In this document: positions 8,657 through 16,188 of the stretch, piece after piece
Layout of the letters: each line of letters starts with the position of its first letter
Position numbering within the stretch: position 1 is the stretch's first letter
DNA from: an uncultured Dorea sp.
GTDB lineage: Bacteria > Bacillota > Clostridia > Lachnospirales > Lachnospiraceae
Assembly (NCBI GenBank): GCA_947652615.1
Contig: CANTDX010000037.1
Span: forward strand, 1 to 37,399
DNA length: 37,399 bases
Reading direction: 5' to 3'
Made by a program: the position numbers and the translations under genes
The notes under the pieces: model-generated
Database searches by the model: none
Told to the model about the DNA's origin: nothing
Seen by the model: the letters and a program-made list of their open reading frames with translations, nothing else

Positions 8657-9883
8657 ATGTCAGTCATATTTCATATAGATGTGAACTCCGCTTACCTTAG
8701 CTGGACAGCGGTGGAGCAATTGAAAAACGGTGCGAAGAGAGACTTAAGGCTGATCCCTGCTATCATCGGAGGGGATCAGAAGTCACGGCACGGCGTTGTG
8801 CTGGCGAAGTCGATCCCGGCGAAGAAGTACGGCATTCGTACAGGGGAACCGGTTGCGAATGCCTTCCGCAAGTGTCCGGGGCTTGTGATGGAATCACCGG
8901 ACCATAAGCTGTACAGACAGTACAGTGACAGGCTTATGGATTTCCTGAAGGAATATACCAGGGTATGCGGCGCCGGGGGTCAGGGAGAAGCTACGGCAAC
9001 CATTGAGCAGGTAAGCGTGGATGAATGTTATGTGGATGTCACGGAATTCGTGAAGAGATACAGTTCACCGGTTGACGGTGCAATGGAGATCAAGAACGAG
9101 GTGTACCGGCGGTTTGGATTCACGGTAAATGTGGGGATCTCAGGCAATAAGCTTCTGGCGAAGATGGCGTCGGATTTCGAGAAGCCGAATAAAGTACATA
9201 CATTATTTCCGGAAGAGATCCAGGTGAAGATGTGGCCGCTGCCGGTGTCTGAGCTCTATATGGCAGGCCGCTCCAGTGTGGAGATCTTGCAGAAGCTTGA
9301 GATCCATACGATCGGAGATCTTGCGTGCATGGATCCGAAACTCTTAGAACTGCATCTGAAGAGCCATGGCAGGAAGCTGTGGGAATTCGCCAATGGAATC
9401 GGCAGTGAGGTGGTGGAGGCCGAGCCGCCGGAGGCGAAGGGGATCGGGAATTCTACCACTTTGTCTCAGGATGCGGTCACGGAAGAAGAGGCAGGGGAAG
9501 TATTAAAAGTTCTTGCAGCCAGTGTGGGCAGAAGGCTTCGAAGGGCAGGGCAGAAGGCGAAGATGCTGAGCGTGGAGATCAAGTACCATACGTTCGAGAG
9601 TGTGTCTCATCAGAGACAGCTTAGTAAGGCAACGAGTCAGGATCAGGAGATTTTTGAGGAAGCTATGGTGCTGTTTCGGGAATTATGGGAAGGCACGCCG
9701 ATTCGTCTGCTGGGGATCCGCAGTTCGAAGCTTACTGAGGAGAGCGAGCCGGTGCAGATGAGCTTGTTTGATCCGCTGTTTCAGCCGGACCCGAAGCGGG
9801 AGAAGAAGGAGAAGATCAATCAGGCGCTTGAGAAGGTGCGGAAGAAGTACGGGGATGGGATTGTCAGGAAAGGGGTATCTTAA
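8657..9883 (+). CDS. dinB: DNA polymerase IV (Y-family)
   Basis: The 408-residue protein is a translesion polymerase that copies past damaged bases with low fidelity. Catalytic acidic residues are seen at D8 (FHIDVNSAYLSW) and D122/E123 (SVDECYVDVTE). The palm and fingers (to about 170), the thumb with two helix-hairpin-helix-like stretches (LQKLEIHTIGDLACM) and the little-finger domain follow. Near the C-terminus QMSLF (367-371) is a good beta-clamp-binding motif, so the protein should be recruited to the sliding clamp. The ATG directly follows the TAA of the upstream gene, and only a weak AAAGGG lies 20 or more bases upstream, so translation may depend on coupling. No separate promoter or LexA-type operator was found right before it. 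A terminator follows at 9944. Confidence 0.95.
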   Translation: MSVIFHIDVNSAYLSWTAVEQLKNGAKRDLRLIPAIIGGDQKSRHGVVLAKSIPAKKYGIRTGEPVANAFRKCPGLVMESPDHKLYRQYSDRLMDFLKEYTRVCGAGGQGEATATIEQVSVDECYVDVTEFVKRYSSPVDGAMEIKNEVYRRFGFTVNVGISGNKLLAKMASDFEKPNKVHTLFPEEIQVKMWPLPVSELYMAGRSSVEILQKLEIHTIGDLACMDPKLLELHLKSHGRKLWEFANGIGSEVVEAEPPEAKGIGNSTTLSQDAVTEEEAGEVLKVLAASVGRRLRRAGQKAKMLSVEIKYHTFESVSHQRQLSKATSQDQEIFEEAMVLFRELWEGTPIRLLGIRSSKLTEESEPVQMSLFDPLFQPDPKREKKEKINQALEKVRKKYGDGIVRKGVS

Positions 9884-9943
9884 ACAATCTTAAGTTTCTA
9901 TATTGACAAAGAGATATTCTATGGATATACTAATAATCAGAAG

Positions 9944-9987
9944 AGCAGCTGCGAATTATATTTTTATAGTTTGCAGTTGCTTTTTTT
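9944..9987 (+). terminator. Rho-independent terminator after dinB
   Basis: AGCAGCTGCGAA (9944-9955) pairs with TTTGCAGTTGCT (9970-9981), with two G-U pairs, and is followed by a run of seven T (9981-9987). It ends the AlbA_2-dinB transcript. Confidence 0.85.
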
Positions 9988-9997
9988 GTTATTTCCG

Positions 9998-10085
9998 CGA
10001 GCAACGAGCCAAGCGGGCATGCTTGCATGCACATTTGGCGACTGCAGCGGGGTCTTTGACTAATTTCGGAAGAGGCTGTTCATAG
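9998..10085 (+). other. Structured intergenic element, possible repeat family
   Basis: Between the dinB terminator and the YitT gene is a GC-richer stretch with nested inverted repeats: GCCAA (10008-10012) pairs with TTGGC (10035-10039), enclosing GCATGC-TT-GCATGC (10017-10030). An open frame of 60 codons runs through here, and its translation (KRACLHAHLATAAGSLTNF) looks like spurious short proteins that I recall from many Lachnospiraceae genomes. A dispersed non-coding repeat or structured leader is therefore more likely than a gene. The terminator overlaps the frame, arguing against coding. Confidence 0.35.
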
Positions 10086-10129
10086 CCTGTAATCGGATAT
10101 ACAGTTTAGTTACGAAGCGGGAGGTAATT

Positions 10130-10993
10130 ATGATGAAGAGTGTAAAATGGAAAGAATTGGGGATCGATATTCTGGTTGACATCGCGGCGAGCATGCTGAT
10201 CGCTGTCGGAATCTATAATTTCGCATTGAATGCGAATTTCCCGGTGGCGGGATTCTCGGGGATTGCGATCATCCTGTACCACCTGTTCGGGCTTCCGGTC
10301 GGCGCAGGGACGCTGCTTTTGAATGTTCCGGTCTCCATCTTCTGTTACAAATTCCTTGGCAGGACATTTTTCCTGAAATCCGTCAAGACCATGATCATAT
10401 CTTCGGCTTTCATGGATTATATTGCGCCTATGTTTCCGGTGTATGACGGGAACCGGCTGCTTGCCGCGCTCTGTATGGGGGTTTTAAGCGGCGCGGGATA
10501 TGCCGTTGTATTTATGCGCGGGTCGTCCACGGGAGGGCAGGATTTTATCAGTATGTCTATCAAGAAGGTGAAGCCGCATATTACACTGGGAATCATTACA
10601 TTCGTCCTGGATATGACGACGATTGTGCTGGGAAGCGTGATTGTGTTCAAGGATATTGACGGATTTATCTACGGTGTGATCGTGACTTATCTTATGGCGA
10701 TCGTGATGGACCGGATCTTGTACGGAATTGATGAAGGCAAGATGACGCTGATTGTGACGGAGCATGGCGCCGAGGTCGCGGAATGTATAGACGAATATTC
10801 GGGAAGAGGTTCTACCATATTGAAAGGGATGGGAAGCTATTCTAAGCAGCACAAGGATGTGGTGATGTGCGCGTGCAATAATAAGCAGATGTATACTATC
10901 AAGAAGCTGGTGAGGCAGATTGACCCCAAAGCATTCACGATCATCATGGAGTCGAATGAGGTTGTGGGAGAAGGGTTTAAGGAGAATGTATAG
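10130..10993 (+). CDS. YitT family membrane protein
   Basis: The 287-residue protein has five to six hydrophobic segments in the first 200 residues, including LVDIAASMLIAVGIYNFALN, VAGFSGIAIILYHLFGL and LGIITFVLDMTTIVLGSVIV. This is the YitT_membrane (DUF161) type, with the conserved GGQDFIS near 137-143. The last 80 residues form the DUF2179 domain (MTLIVTEHGAEVAECI, then SKQHKDVVMCACNNKQM, and IDPKAFTIIMESNEVVGEGF), a cytoplasmic ligand- or regulator-like fold. Family function is still poorly known; transport has been proposed. Two in-frame ATG codons (10130 and 10133) follow GGGAGG; the second has the better spacing, so the start may be one codon later. It is probably transcribed alone. 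Confidence 0.9.
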   Translation: MMKSVKWKELGIDILVDIAASMLIAVGIYNFALNANFPVAGFSGIAIILYHLFGLPVGAGTLLLNVPVSIFCYKFLGRTFFLKSVKTMIISSAFMDYIAPMFPVYDGNRLLAALCMGVLSGAGYAVVFMRGSSTGGQDFISMSIKKVKPHITLGIITFVLDMTTIVLGSVIVFKDIDGFIYGVIVTYLMAIVMDRILYGIDEGKMTLIVTEHGAEVAECIDEYSGRGSTILKGMGSYSKQHKDVVMCACNNKQMYTIKKLVRQIDPKAFTIIMESNEVVGEGFKENV

Positions 10994-11023
10994 GCAGTAT
11001 TTCTGTGTATATGCCAAAGTGCG

Positions 11024-11061
11024 TTGTGCTTTTTATTGGAAGTGGTTATAATGGTTATAAT
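11024..11061 (+). promoter_or_regulatory. Promoter with duplicated -10 box
   Basis: GGTTATAAT occurs twice in a row (11044-11052 and 11053-11061), giving two perfect TATAAT boxes nine bases apart. TTGTGC (11024-11029) lies 17 bp before the first. The upstream boxes are poor, so which -10 is used cannot be told. It sits 23-40 bases before the AAA/PD-(D/E)XK gene start at 11084. Confidence 0.55.
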
Positions 11062-11083
11062 ACAGAAAAAGGAGACGGGGCAT

Positions 11084-12781
11084 ATGACCATAGGATCAAG
11101 AATGAAACTGCCTGTTGGAATAGAGAGTTTTGAAGAAATCCGCACGGAAGGTTTCTATTATATTGATAAGACAGGTCTGATCAGGGAACTGCTTGAGGGG
11201 TGGGGAAAAGTCAATCTTTTTACACGTCCAAGACGGTTTGGAAAATCTCTGAATATGAGTATGCTGAAAAGTTTTTTCGAAATCGGAGCAAAGAAGGAAT
11301 TGTTTGAGGGGCTTGCGATTTTCAAAGAACGTGCATTGTGTGAGGAATATATGGGACAATTTCCTGTAATTTCTATCACTTTCAAGGGGATTGAAGGTAC
11401 TGACTTTCAGACTGCCAGGGGAATGCTGCGCTATGAACTGAAAAGAGAGATTGAGAGATATCAGTTTTTGATTGACAGTGACAGATTAACAGAGATAGAA
11501 AAGCAGAATTATTATGAATTGTTAAACTTGGAAACACAGGAAATTATGCAGGTATCGTTGGCGTTATTGGCCAGGCTTTTATATAAGCATTTTGGGAAGA
11601 AAGTCATGATTTTGATAGACGAGTATGATGTACCGTTAGCGAAGGCGCAGCAGAATGGATATTATGAAGAAATGACTGCGCTGATCCGGGGCATATTTGA
11701 ACAGGCGTTGAAAACCAACGACAGTCTTTATTTTGCTGTGCTTACAGGCTGCCTGCGTGTGTCGAAGGAGAGTATTTTTACCGGGTTGAACAATCCAAAG
11801 ATATTTTCGATTGCAGATGTAAGGTGTGATGAGTATTTTGGGTTTACAGATGATGAGGTTTTGCGGTTGCTTGACTATTATGGATTTTCGGAGCAGTATC
11901 ACACGGTAAAGGAGTGGTACGATGGATATCATTTTGGTCATTCAGAGGTATATTGTCCTTGGGATGTAATCTGTTATGTAGATGATCTGTGCCAGGATCC
12001 GGAAGCGTGTCCGCAGGAGTACTGGATGAATACAAGCAGCAATGATATTATCCATACATTTCTTTCCAGGGCAAAATCGGCCACGGTGAAGAGGCAGATA
12101 GAGAGACTGATGGATGGAGAGACCATCATTCAGACCATTCAGGATAAGCTGACCTATAAGGAAATGTATGATTCTATCGAAAATATGTGGAGTGTGCTGT
12201 TTATGACTGGATATTTGACGCAGCATGGAAAAGCTCAGGGCAGAAAGCGTCCGCTTGTAATCCCCAATATAGAGATTAAGAATATATTTTCTGAACAGAT
12301 ACTAGAATATTTCTTTGAAAATGAGAAGCAGGATGGAAAAAGTATAGATATTTTGTGTAATGCTCTGAAAAATGGAGATTCCGAAGGCGCGGAGATACAG
12401 TTTACCTATTATTTGAATCGGATCATCAGTATTCGAGATACTGCTGTCCAGAAAAAAGATAAAGAAAATTTTTATCATGGTATGTTATTAGGCCTTCTTG
12501 GGTTTAAAGAGTCCTGGAGCGTGTCTTCGAACAGAGAATCTGGTGATGGGTTTGCAGATATACTGATTGAGACAGAGGATAAAGCAGGGGGTACGCGGTC
12601 TGGAATTGTGATAGAGATGAAATATTCAGAGACAGAAAATATGGATACGGCAATCAAGGAAGCGCAAAGGCAGGTGGAAGAGAGAAACTATGCTGCCTGG
12701 CTTTGGGAAAGAGGCTGTGAACCTGTCTTGAAATACGGGATTGCGTGTCATAAGAAGCAGTGCAGGGTTGTATTAATTTGA
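11084..12781 (+). CDS. AAA-ATPase-like / PD-(D/E)XK nuclease-like protein
   Basis: The 565-residue protein is a full-length member of the family that joins an AAA-ATPase_like domain (PF09820 type) to a C-terminal PDDEXK_9 domain. The start LPVGIESFEEIRTEGFYYID is diagnostic. The P-loop reads RPRRFGKS at 48-55, and the Walker B is VMILIDEYDVPLAKA. The C-terminal region has GDGFADILIE followed by GIVIEMKYS, the D...ExK core of the nuclease fold, then a helix with KEAQRQVEERNYA. The ATG at 11084 has AAAAAGGAGA at a proper distance; a longer frame from a TTG at 11024 would start within the promoter. Genes of this family occur in many copies in gut Clostridia and Bacteroidetes; a nuclease role is suspected, not shown. 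It is unrelated in sequence detail to the ATPase at 4969 but shares its architecture. Confidence 0.9.
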   Translation: MTIGSRMKLPVGIESFEEIRTEGFYYIDKTGLIRELLEGWGKVNLFTRPRRFGKSLNMSMLKSFFEIGAKKELFEGLAIFKERALCEEYMGQFPVISITFKGIEGTDFQTARGMLRYELKREIERYQFLIDSDRLTEIEKQNYYELLNLETQEIMQVSLALLARLLYKHFGKKVMILIDEYDVPLAKAQQNGYYEEMTALIRGIFEQALKTNDSLYFAVLTGCLRVSKESIFTGLNNPKIFSIADVRCDEYFGFTDDEVLRLLDYYGFSEQYHTVKEWYDGYHFGHSEVYCPWDVICYVDDLCQDPEACPQEYWMNTSSNDIIHTFLSRAKSATVKRQIERLMDGETIIQTIQDKLTYKEMYDSIENMWSVLFMTGYLTQHGKAQGRKRPLVIPNIEIKNIFSEQILEYFFENEKQDGKSIDILCNALKNGDSEGAEIQFTYYLNRIISIRDTAVQKKDKENFYHGMLLGLLGFKESWSVSSNRESGDGFADILIETEDKAGGTRSGIVIEMKYSETENMDTAIKEAQRQVEERNYAAWLWERGCEPVLKYGIACHKKQCRVVLI

Positions 12782-12889
12782 AGCAAAATGTTAGGAATCC
12801 CAGAGGAAATATTGCGGTTGTTGAAATAAGATAAGGCGTATTGATTATGTGCAATTATGCCGAATTATTTATTTTTTTCATATATAATA

Positions 12890-12932
12890 TTGACATATTT
12901 TATGAAGTATGATAATTTGTTATTATGATAAT
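12890..12932 (+). promoter_or_regulatory. Promoter region of the molybdenum operon with direct repeats
   Basis: A perfect TTGACA lies at 12890-12895. Candidate -10 boxes are GATAAT (12911-12916, 15-bp spacer) or TAATTT (12913-12918, 17 bp). TATGATAAT is repeated exactly at 12908-12916 and 12924-12932, 16 bases apart, covering the likely start site, so a bound regulator there would block or modulate transcription. The first gene of the operon carries a ModE-like DNA-binding domain, which makes self-control by molybdate or cofactor status an idea worth testing. A small hairpin GCACA-GACA-TGTGC follows at 12953-12966. I see no Moco riboswitch. Confidence 0.45.
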
Positions 12933-13015
12933 AAAAACATAGCAAAAGAAACGCACAGACATGTGCAGATTGTGAATTCAGTAACGGCGGATATTACGTA
13001 CAGAAAGAGGCAGCT

Positions 13016-13945
13016 ATGAATGTAGGCGCAGTGATCGCGGCGGCGGACAGGCCCCTGGGGACAGACGATGAGGGGCAGATCATGAAGATCGGGAACCTTA
13101 CGTTAGCCGAGAGGATCGTGATTAATTTCCAGAGAGCCGGCATTAAGGATATTGCGGTGGTGACCGGCGCTTTGGCAGAGCAGGTGGAGAAGTCCCTGCA
13201 CAGGTTTGGAGTCACATTTTTGAAGAATGAGAATTATGAGAATTCGGAGCTGTTTGATTCTGCCAGGATCGGGCTTAAGTATCTGGAGAACCGCTGTGAC
13301 CAGGTCTTCTTCTGTCCGGTGGATATCCCCTTCTTTACGGAGCAGACGCTTAAGAGCCTGTTGGAGCAGCCGGGAGAGATTGTGATTCCCAAGTATAACG
13401 GCAGGAGAGGACATCCGGTACGTTTTGATGCCAGGCTCATTCCTTCGATACTGAAGTATCAGGGGGAGCGGGGACTTAAGGGTGCCTTGGATTCCCTGGG
13501 AGCTGCGGCGCAGGAGGTGTCGGTTGACGATGAGGGAGTCGTGGTGGATGCAGACATTCCCGGCAACTATCAGCACATTCTCAAGAGCCATGACGCGAAG
13601 CTGATGCGGCCGCAGGTGAAGGTAAGGCTTGCGAATCACAGACCTTTCTTCGGACCCGGAGCAGTGACGCTGCTTCGTCAGATCGACAGACTGGAATCGG
13701 TGAGAGAGGCCTGCGGGAAGATGGGGATCTCCTACAGTAAGGGGTGGACGATCATCCGCACGGCGGAGGAAGAGCTTGGTTACAAGATCGTGGAGCGCCA
13801 GCACGGCGGGAAGAACGGCGGCGCAGCCTATGTGACGGAGCGGGGGAAGAAGCTGCTGCAGAAGTTTGAGCGGTATGAAGAGCAGGTAGAGAAGGCAGCG
13901 CTTCAATTATTTGAAGATATTTTTTTGGACAGCGATTTATTTTGA
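13016..13945 (+). CDS. MobA-like nucleotidyltransferase fused to ModE-like HTH domain
   Basis: Residues 1-195 have the NTP_transf_3 fold of MobA/MocA proteins, which attach a nucleotide to the molybdenum pterin: TLAERIVINFQRAGIKDIAV, then CDQVFFCPVDIPFFT (the DxP metal site) and GRRGHPVRFDARL. Residues 205-300 look like the ModE/LysR-type winged helix: FFGPGAVTLLRQIDRLESVR, GISYSKGWTIIRTAEEELGY, and GGKNGGAAYVTERGKKLL. The fusion joins cofactor chemistry to transcriptional sensing. The usual glycine-rich motif LAGGxSxRMG is missing: the region reads IAAADRPLGTDDEGQIMKIG, so catalysis is doubtful. It is the first gene of the molybdenum block, 25 bases before the MoeA-like gene. The start ATG at 13016 follows AGAGGC. 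Confidence 0.85.
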   Translation: MNVGAVIAAADRPLGTDDEGQIMKIGNLTLAERIVINFQRAGIKDIAVVTGALAEQVEKSLHRFGVTFLKNENYENSELFDSARIGLKYLENRCDQVFFCPVDIPFFTEQTLKSLLEQPGEIVIPKYNGRRGHPVRFDARLIPSILKYQGERGLKGALDSLGAAAQEVSVDDEGVVVDADIPGNYQHILKSHDAKLMRPQVKVRLANHRPFFGPGAVTLLRQIDRLESVREACGKMGISYSKGWTIIRTAEEELGYKIVERQHGGKNGGAAYVTERGKKLLQKFERYEEQVEKAALQLFEDIFLDSDLF

Positions 13946-13969
13946 AAAAACAATCGGGAGAAGACGCAG

Positions 13970-14989
13970 ATGAAATTAATGAAAACAGAAGAGGCGGTAG
14001 GACAGATCCTATGCCATGATATCACACAGATTATCAAGGGGGTCACCAAGGATGCGGTGTTCCGTAAGGGACACGTGATCCGCGAAGAGGACATTCCGGT
14101 TCTCTTAAGCGTGGGCAAGGATCATATCTATATCTGGGAGAACAACGAGAACATGCTGCATGAGAATGAGGCGGCGCAGATTCTTTACGATATCTGTAAG
14201 AATGACCATATGAAACCAACGGAAGTGAAGGAAGGGAAGATTGAGCTGATCGCGGAGTGCGGCGGCGTCCTCAAGATCGACCGGGAGAAGCTTACCCGGG
14301 TCAATTCGCTGGGGGAGATGATGATCGCAAGCCGCCACGGGGATTTCCCGGTGAAGGCGGGAGATAAGATCGCCGGGACGAGGATCATTCCATTGGTGAT
14401 CGAGAAGGAGAAGATGGAGCGGGCGAGGAAAGCCGGCGGTGATGCCCCGATCTTCACGATCCTGCCGTTTCAGAAGAAGAAGGTGGGGATCGTCACCACG
14501 GGAAATGAAGTATTCCACGGGCGGATACAGGATACATTTACCCCGGTGATACTGGAAAAGCTGTCGGAATATGATGCGGAGGTGGTCGGTCATGAGGTCA
14601 GCGACGATAATCACGAGCGTATCACGGCATGTATTCAGAAGTTGATCGGCCAGGGTGCGGATATGGTGATCTGTACCGGGGGGATGAGTGTGGATCCGGA
14701 CGACAAGACGCCGCTTGCGATCCGCAATACCGGGGCAGAGGTCGTATCGTACGGGGCGCCGGTGCTGCCGGGGGCGATGTTCCTTCTGGCGTATTATGAG
14801 GGAAAGATTCCGGTCATGGGCCTGCCGGGCTGCGTGATGTATGCAAAGCGGACGATCTTCGATCTGGTGCTGCCAAGAGTGATGGCGGGAGAGATCTTAG
14901 AGAAGAAGGATCTGGATATCCTCGGCGAAGGCGGCTTATGCCTGTCCTGTCCGGTCTGTACATTCCCGAATTGCGGTTTTGGTAAATAG
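13970..14989 (+). CDS. MoeA-like molybdopterin-binding protein
   Basis: The 339-residue protein belongs to the molybdopterin-binding family of MoeA, which places molybdenum on the pterin. The MoCF_biosynth domain spans about 165-310, with KVGIVTTGNEVFHGRI, DMVICTGGMSVDPDD and PVMGLPGCVMYAKRTIFDLV. It is shorter than MoeA (about 400 residues), lacks MoeA's C-terminal domain IV, and has GLPGCVMYA where MoeA has GLPGNPVSA. It ends with CLSCPVCTFPNCGFGK, a cysteine cluster that could bind a metal. Proteins of this shape accompany xanthine dehydrogenase-type clusters in Clostridia, so a pterin-binding accessory role is as likely as true molybdenum insertion. GGGAGAAG precedes the ATG. Confidence 0.85.
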   Translation: MKLMKTEEAVGQILCHDITQIIKGVTKDAVFRKGHVIREEDIPVLLSVGKDHIYIWENNENMLHENEAAQILYDICKNDHMKPTEVKEGKIELIAECGGVLKIDREKLTRVNSLGEMMIASRHGDFPVKAGDKIAGTRIIPLVIEKEKMERARKAGGDAPIFTILPFQKKKVGIVTTGNEVFHGRIQDTFTPVILEKLSEYDAEVVGHEVSDDNHERITACIQKLIGQGADMVICTGGMSVDPDDKTPLAIRNTGAEVVSYGAPVLPGAMFLLAYYEGKIPVMGLPGCVMYAKRTIFDLVLPRVMAGEILEKKDLDILGEGGLCLSCPVCTFPNCGFGK

Positions 14990-15003
14990 AAGATAAAACG
15001 TCT

Positions 15004-15031
15004 GTAACAGTGAAGGTATCTGAACTGTTAC
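15004..15031 (+). promoter_or_regulatory. Inverted repeat between the MoeA-like and XdhC-like genes
   Basis: GTAACAG (15004-15010) and CTGTTAC (15025-15031) are perfect 7-base arms separated by 14 bases, 30 bases before the XdhC-like gene start. There is no T-run, so it is not a normal terminator. It may be an operator or an mRNA processing or stability hairpin inside the operon. Confidence 0.45.
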
Positions 15032-15061
15032 GATAAATCAGTTGGGAGAGAAGGTAGAGCG

Positions 15062-16177
15062 ATGTTAGAATTTTACAATAAAATTGAGAACGCGGATCCG
15101 AACCGTCAGAATCTTACATTGACCGTTGTGGAAGGAGAGGCAGCCGGAGAGAAGGCATTGGTTGTAGATCATAAGTTGATCTGGGAATCTGCGGATCAGG
15201 GATATTTTACGGAGCACAGGGAGGAGATCGAGCAGATCCGGGAATGCGGCCTGGTGTCTATAGGCGGGCAGAGCGTATTCTGTGAGCTTCTGGGCGGCGA
15301 GAAGAAGATGGTGATCTGCGGAGGCGGCCATGTGTCGATTCCGATTATCCGGATGGGAATGATGATCGGGTTCCAGGTCACGGTACTGGAAGACCGGCCG
15401 ATGTTTGCGGACAATGCAAGACGTGCGGGTGCGGCAAAGGTGATCTGCGAGCCGTTTGCGGAAGGGCTTAAGCAGATAGAGGGCGACAAGGATACATTCT
15501 TTGTGATCGTAACGAGAGGGCACCGGTATGATCAGGTGTGTCTTGAGAGGATTGTGAAAATGCAGCACGCATATATCGGTATGATCGGAAGCCGAAGGCG
15601 TGCGGCGCTGGTGAAGGAGCTGGTGATCGAAGCCGGGGGCGATCCGGACGTGGTGAACAGCGTTCATTCACCGATCGGGCTTAACATCGGAGCGGAGACG
15701 CCGGAGGAGATTGCCGTCTGTATTATGGCCGAGATCATCGAGGTTAAGAATAAGAGGAGACAGAGCGGCGGATATTCCAGGGAGATGCTCAAGGCAATCC
15801 TGGATGTGCCGTGCAGCGAGGTGAAGACGGGCACGGATGCAAGGAACTGCAAGGCGGATGAGGAGAGTAAGGCGCTTAAGGAGCTTATGGCCAGGGAAGA
15901 TATAGACAGGGGGAAGATATTGACTACGATCGTAGCGCGGAGAGGCTCGGCGCCCCGGGCGGTCGGAACGAAGATGCTGGTGCTGCCGGACGGGAGATGT
16001 GTGGGAACCATCGGCGGCGGCTGTGCGGAGGCGGAGGTCTTAAGGAAGGCGCTGTGGATGCTTAGGAGTCAGGAACCAAAGACGAAATTATGCCAGGTTA
16101 ATATGACAGGGAAGGACGCCGAAGAAGAAGGAATGGTCTGCGGCGGCGTGATCGACGTGTTCCTGGAGTCTGTGTAG
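15062..16177 (+). CDS. XdhC/CoxI family molybdenum hydroxylase maturation protein
   Basis: XdhC-type proteins carry the cofactor to xanthine dehydrogenase-like enzymes and support its sulfuration. In the usual layout the XdhC_CoxI domain is N-terminal and a Rossmann XdhC_C domain follows. Here the clear XdhC_CoxI domain is at the C-terminus (about 275-371): TTIVARRGSAPRAVGTKMLV, VGTIGGGCAEAEVLRKAL, EEGMVCGGVIDVFLE. The Rossmann domain lies before it (about 90-235) with MVICGGGHVSIPIIRMG, FFVIVTRGHRYDQVCLE and YIGMIGSRRRAALV. Residues 1-80 look like a worn remnant of an N-terminal CoxI-like part. The order therefore seems to be remnant, Rossmann, CoxI, over 371 residues. It sits in the molybdenum operon before moaA. 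No hydroxylase gene is in the window. Confidence 0.9.
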   Translation: MLEFYNKIENADPNRQNLTLTVVEGEAAGEKALVVDHKLIWESADQGYFTEHREEIEQIRECGLVSIGGQSVFCELLGGEKKMVICGGGHVSIPIIRMGMMIGFQVTVLEDRPMFADNARRAGAAKVICEPFAEGLKQIEGDKDTFFVIVTRGHRYDQVCLERIVKMQHAYIGMIGSRRRAALVKELVIEAGGDPDVVNSVHSPIGLNIGAETPEEIAVCIMAEIIEVKNKRRQSGGYSREMLKAILDVPCSEVKTGTDARNCKADEESKALKELMAREDIDRGKILTTIVARRGSAPRAVGTKMLVLPDGRCVGTIGGGCAEAEVLRKALWMLRSQEPKTKLCQVNMTGKDAEEEGMVCGGVIDVFLESV

Positions 16178-16188
16178 GTGGGAATATT

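Noticed and set aside
9903..10085. Possible 60-residue gene after dinB
   Set aside because: The dinB terminator lies inside it, it has no good ribosome binding site, and its translation follows inverted-repeat DNA; I list the DNA as a structured element instead.
12782..13015. Moco riboswitch before the molybdenum operon
   Set aside because: No conserved Moco riboswitch core could be recognised; only a small hairpin and direct repeats are present.
13103..13906. Long open frames opposite the molybdenum genes
   Set aside because: They are antisense to well-recognised domains and lack ribosome binding sites and family similarity.
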